Origin: Chryseobacterium salipaludis
GTDB taxonomy: Bacteria; Bacteroidota; Bacteroidia; Flavobacteriales; Weeksellaceae
DNA length: 64,000 nt
NCBI RefSeq assembly: GCF_022968825.1
Contig: NZ_JALHKS010000006.1
Location: 124,001-188,000, forward strand
Direction of reading: 5' to 3'
Below the pieces are notes generated by a model that saw only the letters and a list, made by a program, of their open reading frames with translations, ran no database searches and had not been told where the DNA came from. The first letter of the stretch is position 1. Every line of letters starts with the position of its first letter. Both the position numbers and the translations under genes were made by a program. Shown here in pieces: positions 27,648 to 37,013 of the stretch.

Positions 27648-28256
27648 ATGAAACATGCACTGTTAACTGTGTTCGCCGCTGCCGCGCTGGTGGCCTGCAA
27701 GAAGAACGAAACCACCACCATGGATACCACGACGGATACCACCATGGCAACCGACATGGACATGGACAGTACCATGGGAACCGATTCACTGGCAACTTCC
27801 AGCACCATTATGAATGTGAATCTGAATGACCAGGATACAGACTTCCTGAAGAAAGCGCTGATTGGCGGAATGTACGAAGTAATGGCCGGAGATCTGGCTG
27901 CCGTAAACGGCATGAATGATAAAGTAAAAGACCTGGGAAAAATGATGGTGAACGACCACACGAAAGTGAATGATGAACTGAAAAAATGGGCAACTGCCGC
28001 CAATGTTGATATCCCAACCGAACTTGATGCAGAGATGCAGAAAAAGTACAATGATTTAAAAGCCAAAACCGGAGCAGATTTCGATAAGGCATACGCTAAA
28101 ATGATGGTTGATGATCATAAAAAAGACATTGAACTGTTTAAGAAAGAGGCTTCGGCGGGAGGCGATCAGTCCTTAAAAACTTTTGCATCCAGCACGGTTC
28201 CTAAACTGGAAGATCACCTTAAAAAAGCAGAAGACGCACACAATGCAGTGAAGTAA
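27648..28256 (+). CDS. DUF4142-domain lipoprotein
   Basis: A 202-residue protein with a lipoprotein signal peptide and lipobox LVAC (Cys17). A Thr/Asp/Met low-complexity linker (about 21-50, repeats of TTTD and DMD) leads into a ferritin-like helical DUF4142 domain from about residue 58. Family features seen: FLKKALIGGMYEVMAGDLAA, MMVNDHTKVNDELKKWA, and AYAKMMVDDHKKDIELFKKE. The molecular function of DUF4142 is unknown; members are common in Bacteroidota envelopes. It is a single plus-strand gene between mrp and the symporter. Confidence 0.88.
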   Translation: MKHALLTVFAAAALVACKKNETTTMDTTTDTTMATDMDMDSTMGTDSLATSSTIMNVNLNDQDTDFLKKALIGGMYEVMAGDLAAVNGMNDKVKDLGKMMVNDHTKVNDELKKWATAANVDIPTELDAEMQKKYNDLKAKTGADFDKAYAKMMVDDHKKDIELFKKEASAGGDQSLKTFASSTVPKLEDHLKKAEDAHNAVK

Positions 28257-28274
28257 GCTGCAGATAACTTACAG

Positions 28275-28302
28275 CAAAATCCCACCGAAAGGCGGGATTT
28301 TG
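28275..28302 (+). terminator. Terminator of the DUF4142 gene
   Basis: A stem of CAAAATCCC/GGGATTTTG extended by CC/GG past one A-C mismatch, loop GAAA, followed within 3 bases by TTTTTT. It starts 19 bases after the stop and may also end the convergent symporter gene. Confidence 0.82.
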
Positions 28303-28330
28303 CGTTTTTTATATGGCTGTAATTGAATTT

Positions 28331-29581
28331 TTAAACTTCAGTGCTGCCGCCTTCCAGCTGGCCTTCCCATTTGGAAACGGCTGAGGTAGCAAGAGCATTA
28401 CCCAACACGTTGGTCATACTGCGACCCATATCGCAGAAGTGGTCAATCGGCAGGATTAGCGCAATTCCTTCCGGCGGTATTCCGAACATTGTACAGGTGG
28501 CCACGATGATTACCAAGCTGGCTCGCGGCACACCGGCAATCCCTTTTGAGGTAAGCATTAACACCAGCAGCATGATAATCTGCTGCCCCAACGACATATC
28601 AATTCCATAAATCTGCGCAATGAAGATCGATGCAAAGGTCATATACATCATACTTCCATCGAGGTTAAAGGAATAACCCAGCGGCAGAATAAAAGACACG
28701 ATACGGTTATTACAACCGAAGCGCTCCAGTTCTTCCACCAGTTTGGGGAAAACCGCCTCGGAACTGGTGGTGGAGAAGGCAATAAGCAAAGGTTCTTTTA
28801 TCCGGCGCAGCAAATCGAAAAGACGATTTCCCAGAATAAAGTATCCCACCACACACAGCGCAAGCCACAATACGGCCAATGCCAAAAAGAAGTCGCGCAG
28901 GTAGATGGCATATACTTTAAAGATTTCAAAGCCGTTGGTAGCAACTACCGCAGCGATGGCACCGAGTACACCCAGCGGGGCAAACCACATAATATATCCT
29001 ACCATTTTCAGGATCGCGTGCGCGCAGATGTCCAATGCGCGGACGACCGGCTGGGTATACTGTTCACCCATATTGGCCAGCGCTACGCCGAACATGATGG
29101 AGAAAACAACAATCTGCAGGACTTCGTTGGTAGCGAAAGCTTCGAATAAACTTTTAGGAATGACGTGTTTCACAAACTCTTCCAGAGACAATCCCTGACT
29201 GTGGGCAACTACTTCGCCGGCAGCATCAGCAGCGGGTTTGTCCAATTGCATGACCAAGCCGGGCTCCAGCCAGTTGACAAAGATTAGACCGATAAAAAGG
29301 GAAACCAAAGATGCGGTGATAAACCACAGCATGGCTTTCGTACCAACGCGGCCAATCATTTTAATGTCGCTCATTTTGGCGATGCCTACCACGAGGGTGG
29401 TAAATACCAGCGGCGCAATAATCATCTGTACCAACCGGATGAAGATGGTGCCGAGCAGCTTAATATTTTTGGAGAACCCTTCGGCGCTGTCGGGAAACTG
29501 AAGGTGCACAACCCCACCCATGATGACGCCGGCAATCAGCGCAATGACGATGGCGATAAAGAGTTTATTCTGTCCTTTCAT
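28331..29581 (-). CDS. Dicarboxylate/amino acid:cation symporter (GltP/DctA family)
   Basis: Inner-membrane sodium- or proton-coupled symporter of the DAACS family, 416 residues. Hydrophobic segments fill the N-terminal two thirds. The family signatures are present in the C-terminal part: AFSTTSSEAVFPKLVEE (serine-rich hairpin loop 1), PLGYSFNLDGSMMYMTFAS with the conserved NLDG, GVPRASLVI in hairpin 2, and ILPIDHFCDMGRSMTNVLGN. The Asp and Arg of DMGR hint at acidic substrates such as glutamate or C4-dicarboxylates. It stands alone on the minus strand. Confidence 0.92.
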   Translation of the reverse strand: MKGQNKLFIAIVIALIAGVIMGGVVHLQFPDSAEGFSKNIKLLGTIFIRLVQMIIAPLVFTTLVVGIAKMSDIKMIGRVGTKAMLWFITASLVSLFIGLIFVNWLEPGLVMQLDKPAADAAGEVVAHSQGLSLEEFVKHVIPKSLFEAFATNEVLQIVVFSIMFGVALANMGEQYTQPVVRALDICAHAILKMVGYIMWFAPLGVLGAIAAVVATNGFEIFKVYAIYLRDFFLALAVLWLALCVVGYFILGNRLFDLLRRIKEPLLIAFSTTSSEAVFPKLVEELERFGCNNRIVSFILPLGYSFNLDGSMMYMTFASIFIAQIYGIDMSLGQQIIMLLVLMLTSKGIAGVPRASLVIIVATCTMFGIPPEGIALILPIDHFCDMGRSMTNVLGNALATSAVSKWEGQLEGGSTEV

Positions 29582-29640
29582 ATATTTCTTTTATGTTCGG
29601 CTACAAATATATGTTTTTTAGGAGAAAGAATTTTGAGCGG

Positions 29641-29760
29641 GCTTCCGGACAAGCGATTGCAGCGGAAATCCTTTTTACCGGAGCGCAGCTCAGGAAAAAG
29701 AATGCAGCGGAAAGCGCGGTCTCGTCAGGGGGTTGATAAACCCCGTGGCGAGATGGCCCC
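29641..29760. repeat. Intergenic repeat-like element with two copies of TGCAGCGGAAA
   Basis: The 223-base gap upstream of the symporter gene holds an exact 11-base direct repeat TGCAGCGGAAA at 29658-29668 and 29703-29713. Between them is a CTTTTT...AAAAAG pairing around a small GAGC/GCTC hairpin. A second nested hairpin follows (CTCG...GGGG/CCCC...CGAG, 29721-29752). No reading frame fits. It resembles intergenic repeats known from flavobacterial genomes, though that needs a genome search. Confidence 0.5.
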
Positions 29761-29768
29761 AAATAAAA

Positions 29769-29791
29769 AAGCTCCTGCGTGACAGAAGCTT
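29769..29791 (-). terminator. Rho-independent terminator after the BON-SH3 gene
   Basis: On the minus strand, a 9-bp stem (AAGCTTCTG/CAGGAGCTT, one T-G pair) with a 5-base loop is followed by a T-rich tract (TTTTATTT). It lies 14 bases past the stop at 29805. Confidence 0.85.
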
Positions 29792-29804
29792 TGATTTACC
29801 TGGA

Positions 29805-30224
29805 TTAATCTTGCAAGTAGCGGGAGTAGGCGTATCCCTCCTCACCGCGCTGGTTCCGAACTTTCCACCAATCATCGGATGTTTGCTCGATCAGCGTAAC
29901 GGTATCACCACGGCCGGCCTTGCCGACAACGGTAGCTTCCGTAGATGGGGCCTGGCGGATATTGAGGTTTGAATTTTCTGTATTGACGCGCAGGGTGACA
30001 CCGGGCGTAAGGCCGGACACCTGGACATCAACATTAATGTCTGAGGCTTTATATTCCGGATCCACCACGCCTACGGCATTCCAAACGGCATCTTTTGCGG
30101 CCGTGGTCGCCGCGCTGCCGGATACATATAATACACCGTTCTGCTCGGTTACCTTTAGATTGGAGATTCCGGCAGACTGCGCAGCGCTGATAACGCCTGC
30201 ATATTTTTCCTGTAATGATGTCAT
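29805..30224 (-). CDS. BON-like plus SH3 domain protein, no signal peptide
   Basis: A 139-residue two-domain protein. The first part (about 1-70) has a BON-like pattern: NLKVTEQNGVLYVSGSAAT followed by AVWNAVGVVD and a strand INVDVQVSG. The second part (about 78-139) is a bacterial SH3 domain: LNIRQAPSTEATVVGKAGRG and DDWWKVRNQRGEEGYAYSRY. The N-terminus MTSLQEKYAGV is not a signal sequence, so it may be cytoplasmic. It follows the BON lipoprotein gene by 6 bases and is probably cotranscribed with it. The combination recalls E. coli Kbp (BON plus LysM), a cytoplasmic potassium-binding protein; that comparison is inference. Confidence 0.72.
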   Translation of the reverse strand: MTSLQEKYAGVISAAQSAGISNLKVTEQNGVLYVSGSAATTAAKDAVWNAVGVVDPEYKASDINVDVQVSGLTPGVTLRVNTENSNLNIRQAPSTEATVVGKAGRGDTVTLIEQTSDDWWKVRNQRGEEGYAYSRYLQD

Positions 30225-30230
30225 GGCTGC

Positions 30231-30710
30231 TTATTTTACGTTATAGTTATAGTTCACTTTCCCAACCTGCAGGGCATCTACAGATTCCTTAATTTGTCGC
30301 GCCTGGCTGGCGGAAACCTCTCCGGTAATGGTGAGTTCACCGTTGATAACTTCTGCCTTAGCGGTCGGAAAATCTTTCAGTGCATCATTTACTTTTTGCT
30401 GTATTGCGGGATCCGCGGCGGTAGTTGTTTCCACTACTTCGGGTGCAGCAATAGTCGTCATATCATGTACATCCTTGATGCCGGGAATTGCTTTGAGGGA
30501 TGCGATCATATTGTCGCGCTCCGCTTCGCTCTGGAAGGTTCCGCTCAGGTGCGCGCTGCCGTCTTTCACTTCCACAGAAGCATTAGGATTGGATGTTACC
30601 ACTGTGGTTGCCTGCGACTGCAGTTCCGCATCTGAGGTCTTTTTTTTGCAGCTTACGGAACCAAAAGAAATGGCCAGCGCCAGTGCTGCAAGTGCAAAGT
30701 GCTTTTTCAT
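30231..30710 (-). CDS. BON-domain lipoprotein
   Basis: A 159-residue lipoprotein with signal peptide and a lipobox ending SVSC (about Cys21) followed by Lys residues. Two BON domains follow: about 30-85 (SVEVKDGSAHLSGTFQSEAERD, AIPGIKDVHDM) and about 100-157 (KAEVINGELTITGEVSASQARQ, ALQVGKVNYNYNV). BON domains are membrane- or ligand-binding modules found in osmotic-stress proteins such as OsmY. It is the first gene of the pair BON-BON/SH3, which has a terminator at 29769-29791. Confidence 0.85.
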   Translation of the reverse strand: MKKHFALAALALAISFGSVSCKKKTSDAELQSQATTVVTSNPNASVEVKDGSAHLSGTFQSEAERDNMIASLKAIPGIKDVHDMTTIAAPEVVETTTAADPAIQQKVNDALKDFPTAKAEVINGELTITGEVSASQARQIKESVDALQVGKVNYNYNVK

Positions 30711-30826
30711 AGTTGATTTTTTGATTAAGGTTAAAATTAGGCAAAAGGGAAATCGCTCTTGCTATAACGCTTGCAATTTCTCCAAATACAGCTTGAGCTG
30801 CTGCAAAATAAGGACCAAAAGAATTT

Positions 30827-31441
30827 CTACGGCACCAGCATTTGCCGGAAGGTAAGATTGATGCGCGGTGCTTTAACCGTACGCATCACCGGCAGGCTGT
30901 GCACCCAATGTTGCTGCGTAGCTCCCTTCATAACCAATAAGGTTCCGGCAGGCAACATGAGTTGTACTTTTTCACCGGTTTTTTTGTGTTTAAAAATAAA
31001 CCTGCGTTCTGCGCCGAAAGACAGCGAGGCAATGCTGCCGCCGGGCTGAAGTTCTGATTCTCCATCGGAATGGTAGCCCATTCCTTCAGTTCCGTCGTGG
31101 TAAAGATTGGCCAGACAGGAATTATAGGTATCACCGGTTGCGCTTTGAACTCTGTTTTTTAAATCTACGAGCACAGAAATCCAGGGAAGTGCGGAACGGG
31201 TTTTATTGGAGTACGTATAATCTAGTGGAAAATCTGCATACCAGGCCATTTCCCGTTTGGTAGTGATGTGCTTGCCAAACATGACGACCTCATCCGGCCG
31301 CCAGCTGATGTTTTCCAGCAATTCTTTTTCGTACCGGACCGCTTCGGTGCGGGATAAAATGCTCCCAAACGACAGAACTTCTCCGTCATAAGGAAGCAGG
31401 TTCTTATCAGGCTGCGGCTCCAGAGGGAAAAGTTCTGTCAT
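30827..31441 (-). CDS. alkB: Alpha-ketoglutarate-dependent dioxygenase AlkB-like
   Basis: Fe(II)/2-oxoglutarate dioxygenase that reverses N-alkyl damage in nucleic acids. In 204 residues the iron ligands are His124 and Asp126 (GYHSDGE) and His181 (QHWVHSLP); 2-oxoglutarate contacts are Arg193 and Arg199 (APRINLTFRQM). GSIASLSFGAERRFIFKHK is typical of the AlkB/ALKBH2-3 group. It starts at ATG 31439-31441, 23 bases after yebC on the same strand. Substrate range (DNA or RNA) cannot be told from sequence. Confidence 0.92.
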   Translation of the reverse strand: MTELFPLEPQPDKNLLPYDGEVLSFGSILSRTEAVRYEKELLENISWRPDEVVMFGKHITTKREMAWYADFPLDYTYSNKTRSALPWISVLVDLKNRVQSATGDTYNSCLANLYHDGTEGMGYHSDGESELQPGGSIASLSFGAERRFIFKHKKTGEKVQLMLPAGTLLVMKGATQQHWVHSLPVMRTVKAPRINLTFRQMLVP

Positions 31442-31464
31442 TGAAAGTTGATTGTAAAGGAAGA

Positions 31465-32205
31465 TTAGAGTTGCTCCATCATTTCTTCTGTAATTTCCAT
31501 ATTGTGATACACGTTCTGAACATCGTCATCTTCTTCAAAACGTTCCAGCATTTTCATATTGATTTTAAACTGCTCTTCGGAAACTTCTTTGGTATTGTTG
31601 GCAATACGCTGCAATTCCGCGCTCTTCGGCTCCAGCCCGAGGGTTTCCAGTTTGTGGGATAAGGATCCGAAGTCTTCAAAGGCTGTTGTGATGAACACTT
31701 CTTCCTCGTCCTGCTCTATTTCTTCGGCGCCGCCATCAATCATTTCCATTTCGAATTCATCCCAGTCTCCCCGGATCGCTGAACGGTCCAGCGTGAAGAT
31801 TCCCTTGCGGTCAAAGATGAAGGCAAGTTCACCATTTTTACCCAGGTTTCCATCAAATTTATTAAAGATTGCGCGAACGTTTGCAACGGTACGCGTGGGG
31901 TTATTGGTTGTGCATTCCACAAAGAAAGCCACACCACCCTGACCATAGCCTTCGTAAGTTACCTCCTCAAAGTGCTCAGCATCGGCACCACTTGCTTTTT
32001 TGATGGCGCGCTCCACATTGTCTTTTGGCATGTTCGCGCCCTTGGCATTCTGAATACAGCGCCGCAGTGCCGGGTTTGAATCAGGATCCGGGCCACCGGC
32101 TTTTACCGCAAGTGCGATGTCTTTACCAATCTTGGAAAATGTTTTGGCCATCTTATCCCAGCGGGCCATTTTAGAAGCTTTTCTGTATTCGAACGCGCGT
32201 CCCAT
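31465..32205 (-). CDS. yebC: YebC/PmpR-family protein
   Basis: Conserved 246-residue YebC/PmpR protein. It starts MGRAFEYRKASKMARWDKM and has the N-terminal signature FSKIGKDIALAVKAGG and the acidic middle AEHFEEVTYEGYGQGGVAFF. The C-terminal half has LETLGLEPKSAELQRIANN. The family was named as a transcription regulator; some members aid translation of proline-rich stretches, so the exact job is open. It is followed by alkB (23-base gap) and preceded by the ompA terminator. Confidence 0.93.
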   Translation of the reverse strand: MGRAFEYRKASKMARWDKMAKTFSKIGKDIALAVKAGGPDPDSNPALRRCIQNAKGANMPKDNVERAIKKASGADAEHFEEVTYEGYGQGGVAFFVECTTNNPTRTVANVRAIFNKFDGNLGKNGELAFIFDRKGIFTLDRSAIRGDWDEFEMEMIDGGAEEIEQDEEEVFITTAFEDFGSLSHKLETLGLEPKSAELQRIANNTKEVSEEQFKINMKMLERFEEDDDVQNVYHNMEITEEMMEQL

Positions 32206-32261
32206 AGTCTAATGATACTTTATTTTAGTTAGACAAAATTACAAATTAGTTTATAAAAAAA

Positions 32262-32282
32262 CACCCTCCGCGGGGGAGGGTG
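32262..32282 (-). terminator. Rho-independent terminator of ompA
   Basis: On the minus strand, an 8-bp GC-rich stem (CACCCTCC/GGAGGGTG) with a 5-base loop is followed by seven T and ATAA. It lies 28 bases past the ompA stop. Confidence 0.9.
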
Positions 32283-32310
32283 CTTTGATATTTAAAAATG
32301 AATCCGAAGA

Positions 32311-33780
32311 TTATTTTCTCTTTTTAGCCGGAGCTTTTTTCTTAGCAGGAGTTACAACATCATGCTTTTTGTAAGTAGCCCACTCTACGTCGTCTTCAAT
32401 TGCTTTAACAACTACTTTTCTGTCTTGTTGTCTTTCAGCGTCAGAAGCTGTTTCCGGAACTACCGCTTTAGATTCACCAACACCGATAGATTTCAGTGAG
32501 GATGGATTAACACCTCTTGCATCCAGGGCAGAAACTACAGACTGTGCTCTTCTTCTGGACAGGTCAAGGTTATAAGCTTCAGGACCTTTCTTATCTGTTT
32601 GTCCTTCCAGCAGGTAGTTACCGCCGTCAGCTTTGATGATATTCGCAGCTGCATCCAGTCTTGGACCTGACTCAGCTTTGATGGTTGCTTTGTTAAAGTC
32701 GAAGTAAATGTTTTTCAACTCACCTTCTACTTCAGTAGCAGTCACTGATTTTGGTTTTGGACATCCGTTGTACTCAGGCAGACCTGGAACTGTAGGACAA
32801 GCATCGTCTTTATCAAGGATTCCGTCACCATCAGTATCTGGCCAAGGGCATCCGTTATTTTCTACCGGTCCTGGAACTGTAGGACAAGCATCGTCTTTAT
32901 CTGGAACTCCGTCACCATCAGTATCTGGCCAAGGGCATCCGTTGTTTTCTACTGGTCCTGCAACATCTGGACATTCGTCATCGATATCTGGGATACCATC
33001 TCCGTCAGTATCAGGGCAACCCTGGAACTCTGGTAAACCTGGGGTATCAGGACATCTGTCTTCTTTATCTGGGATTCCGTCTTTATCTCTGTCTGTATTT
33101 CCGAAACGGAACAACAGGGAAGCAGATGCTTGCCAGAAGTTAGCAATATCTGATTTGTCAACCGGTGTAGACACATAATCTCCCTGAATACCTAAACCGA
33201 AGTTCTGAGTGATCCAGAAGTTAGATCCAATACCAGTAGCAACTGCGAAGTGGTCTTTTCTTCTTTGAGTGTTAGCTTCGTTATTAGAAAAACCTTGGTA
33301 AACAGTACCGTTGGTATCAGTTACCGGGAAGTTAACTCCTGTGTAATCATGTCTCAGGTAGTTAGCACCTACTCTTAAATAAGGGTCAAACCAGGAATCT
33401 TCATTCCAAAGGCCGTTAAATTTAAATTGCAGCCCCAGACCGGTCATCAGGAAGAATTCTTTCCCCATACCGATTCTCTTGTTATCCACGTTTCCTACGG
33501 AAGTCTGCCAGTCCAGTACCAAATATTGGTTCAGGTTACGAGCAACCGTAAGTTTGGATAAAGGTGGAGTAATTGTAAAGTTGTTGATGTTATACAATTC
33601 ACCTCCATCTCCGCCACCAAAGGCAGTTCCAAACACGTTACCTACATTTCCTCCTGCAGCAACATGATTTACTCCGTGAGCCCCCACCCCGATAAGCCAC
33701 GGGTTTGTGGTGGTCTGAGCGAATACAGTAGAGGCAACTGTAAGTGCCAATGCTGAAATTCCTAATTTTAGATTTTTCAT
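32311..33780 (-). CDS. OmpA-family outer-membrane protein with thrombospondin type 3 repeats
   Basis: A 489-residue outer-membrane protein tying the membrane to peptidoglycan. Signal peptide about 1-22 (ending STVFAQ), an N-terminal beta-barrel domain to about residue 228, then four calcium-binding TSP3-type repeats (pattern DTDGDGxPDxDDxCP), then an OmpA peptidoglycan-binding domain (IYFDFNKATIK to RKVVVKAI). An odd Lys/Ala/Pro tail closes the protein (PAKKKAPAKKRK). A good flavobacterial promoter lies upstream and a strong terminator downstream, so it is monocistronic and likely abundant. Confidence 0.94.
   Translation of the reverse strand: MKNLKLGISALALTVASTVFAQTTTNPWLIGVGAHGVNHVAAGGNVGNVFGTAFGGGDGGELYNINNFTITPPLSKLTVARNLNQYLVLDWQTSVGNVDNKRIGMGKEFFLMTGLGLQFKFNGLWNEDSWFDPYLRVGANYLRHDYTGVNFPVTDTNGTVYQGFSNNEANTQRRKDHFAVATGIGSNFWITQNFGLGIQGDYVSTPVDKSDIANFWQASASLLFRFGNTDRDKDGIPDKEDRCPDTPGLPEFQGCPDTDGDGIPDIDDECPDVAGPVENNGCPWPDTDGDGVPDKDDACPTVPGPVENNGCPWPDTDGDGILDKDDACPTVPGLPEYNGCPKPKSVTATEVEGELKNIYFDFNKATIKAESGPRLDAAANIIKADGGNYLLEGQTDKKGPEAYNLDLSRRRAQSVVSALDARGVNPSSLKSIGVGESKAVVPETASDAERQQDRKVVVKAIEDDVEWATYKKHDVVTPAKKKAPAKKRK
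32755..33100 (-). repeat. 87-base tandem repeats coding TSP3 motifs in ompA
   Basis: Near-identical units recur with an 87-base (29-codon) period: matching CCTGGAAC or CCTGCAAC positions fall at 32783, 32870 and 32957. The copies match over long runs at the DNA level as well as in protein, which points to recent duplication. Copy-number change would lengthen or shorten the spacer between barrel and peptidoglycan domain. Confidence 0.8.
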
Positions 33781-33809
33781 AGAATTAAATGATTAAATAA
33801 TTGATAATG

Positions 33810-33841
33810 CAAAATAAATATAAATTTTCTTTCCAGGCAAA
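33810..33841 (-). promoter_or_regulatory. ompA promoter, flavobacterial type
   Basis: On the minus strand, TTTG (33838-33841) is followed after 20 bases by TTATTTTG (33810-33817), close to the Bacteroidota consensus TTTG-N19/20-TANNTTTG. It sits 30 bases upstream of the ompA ATG. Confidence 0.6.
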
Positions 33842-33857
33842 GATTAGCAGGCTGTTT

Positions 33858-34316
33858 TTAACCTTTCTTTAGCATTCTGTCCAGATTTCTTTTGTTTTCC
33901 CTGTCTTTTATAGTTTCCCGTTTATCATAAAGTTTTTTCCCTCTTCCCAACGCTATTAAAACCTTAGCTTTTCCTCTGTCATTAATATACAACTTTAAAG
34001 GTATAATGGTATTGCCGGCATCCTTAAGTTTTCGCTCGTATTTTTGCAATTCCCGTTTGTGCAGCAACAACTTCCGTTCCCTTTTTATTTTATGATTGTA
34101 AAAAGTTCCCAATTTATACTCGTCTATCATCATGTTGATGATGTACAACTCCCCGTCGATGAACTGGCAGAACGCTTCGGAAATGCTGGCTTTTGAAGAA
34201 CGTAACGATTTGATTTCCGTACCGGTAAGCACAATTCCCGCTTCAGTTTCTTCCGACAATTCGTACTCAAAACGCGCCCTTCTGTTCAGGATCGAAACCG
34301 ATTTTTCAATTTTCAT
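33858..34316 (-). CDS. smpB: SsrA-binding protein SmpB
   Basis: Partner of tmRNA in rescue of stalled ribosomes. In 152 residues: RRARFEYELSEETEAGIVLTG, TEIKSLRSSKASISEAFCQF, GELYIINMMIDEY, and the C-terminal basic tail GRGKKLYDKRETIKDRENKR that enters the mRNA channel. Length and motifs are standard. The start is ATG 34314-34316. Upstream lies a 9-bp inverted repeat, and the ABC-F gene is divergent. The tmRNA gene itself is not in the window. Confidence 0.96.
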   Translation of the reverse strand: MKIEKSVSILNRRARFEYELSEETEAGIVLTGTEIKSLRSSKASISEAFCQFIDGELYIINMMIDEYKLGTFYNHKIKRERKLLLHKRELQKYERKLKDAGNTIIPLKLYINDRGKAKVLIALGRGKKLYDKRETIKDRENKRNLDRMLKKG

Positions 34317-34340
34317 ATTTGCGCCATTTTATTTTTTACC

Positions 34341-34369
34341 GGTGTTAAATTTTAAACATTTTTAACACC
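34341..34369. promoter_or_regulatory. Inverted repeat in the smpB/ABC-F divergent region
   Basis: A perfect 9-bp inverted repeat GGTGTTAAA/TTTAACACC with an 11-base AT-rich spacer, 25 bases upstream of the smpB start. It has no T-run fitting a terminator. It could be an operator for a dimeric regulator or a hairpin in the smpB leader. Confidence 0.4.
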
Positions 34370-34438
34370 AACGGATTAATTTTTAAGAAAAGAAGACACG
34401 TCTTAAGGCTAAAAAATTCACGCTCAGCAACATTCTGA

Positions 34439-36109
<1,671 letters not shown>

Positions 36110-36120
36110 GCTAAATAAAA

Positions 36121-36147
36121 ACAGGCTGCCCGGAATGAGCAGCCTGT
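36121..36147 (+). terminator. Terminator of the ABC-F gene
   Basis: A 9-bp stem ACAGGCTGC/GCAGCCTGT with a 9-base loop, followed by seven T; AAATAAAA on the left side lets it also stop the convergent ferritin-like gene. It is 11 bases after the stop. Confidence 0.88.
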
Positions 36148-36194
36148 TTTTTTTCACCATTTATTAATATAAGTCATATCCGAGGTAATTTCTA

Positions 36195-36976
36195 CTACGC
36201 GATAAATAAGCCGGCGATCATTGCCGCATCATCGCCACTCAGCGTTTCATCGAAAGAAGCAGATCCTGCTGCGGCTCCGAATAAGGTAGCCGTATTGAAA
36301 CCCACCTGTACGGTAGCTTCTTCTCCATTATAAACCGCCTGGGCAGCGGCCGGGATGTTGCCGCCGTTGTTCAGTTCTATCCATCCTTTGTTACCGCGCA
36401 TCCGGCGAACCTGCGACGCGTGGCGTGCTTCCACGGAATGAATCTGAAGCGCTGCCTGCAGAACATTTTTGTTAGATGCCACATTGCCTGCCTCGCCTTT
36501 GTAGGTGCGCACGCTCCTATCTTCAAAACCCTGCGCCAGAGTCATAAACTGCGCATAATCCGTGAAAGGCTGAAAGTTTCCACCGGCAGTAAAGTCAAAA
36601 GTGGGTTTCGGGCCCGGCGATACACCCAAGACATCAGCGTAGATTTAAGGAAACCAACGTGCGCCGTTTCATGTTTGCTGATTTGCTGAAAAACAATGCG
36701 GTCCGCAGAGGGTATCAAACCTGAAGTGGCCAGGCCGACGCGGTAATATTCATCTTCCAGATATTCCAGCGTGAGGGCCAGCTGGAGCACATCCGTTAGA
36801 GCAGAAGCCGCAGAGGCAGTTACTGCAGTTGAGGCACCGGCAGCGGCATAAACCACCGTTGGTTCCGCTGTATTCAGCGCAGCACCCGCTTGTTTTTGTG
36901 CGCCTGTTTGCCTGTTGGCAAATTTGGTAAAGAATTGGTCATCCGCTAAAGTATCGAGTATTTTTAATAAGTTCAT
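36195..36976 (-). pseudogene. Ferritin-like domain protein, broken by a single-base frameshift
   Basis: Two overlapping minus-strand frames together make one ferritin-like protein. The first (from ATG 36974-36976) runs well through LALTLEYLEDEYYRVGL and QQISKHETAHVGFLKSTL, then loses sense. The second picks up at LGVSPGPKPTFDFTAGG and runs through VEARHASQVRRMR to the stop at 36195. The shift lies near 36635-36637, and one extra base there would restore a continuous protein ending in AMIAGLFIA. The paired Glu/His motifs (EYLEDEYY, EARHAS) match the Fer2-like domain. It lies 37 bases after the related gene at 37014. It may be a true pseudogene or a sequencing error. Confidence 0.75.
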
Positions 36977-37013
36977 GATTTCTGATTTTTAAGGTTAGAT
37001 GAAAAATGCAGGA

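Noticed and set aside
32755-33100. Regular repeats considered as a CRISPR array.
   Set aside because: The 87-base units code in frame for calcium-binding TSP3 motifs inside ompA, and there are no spacers or cas genes.
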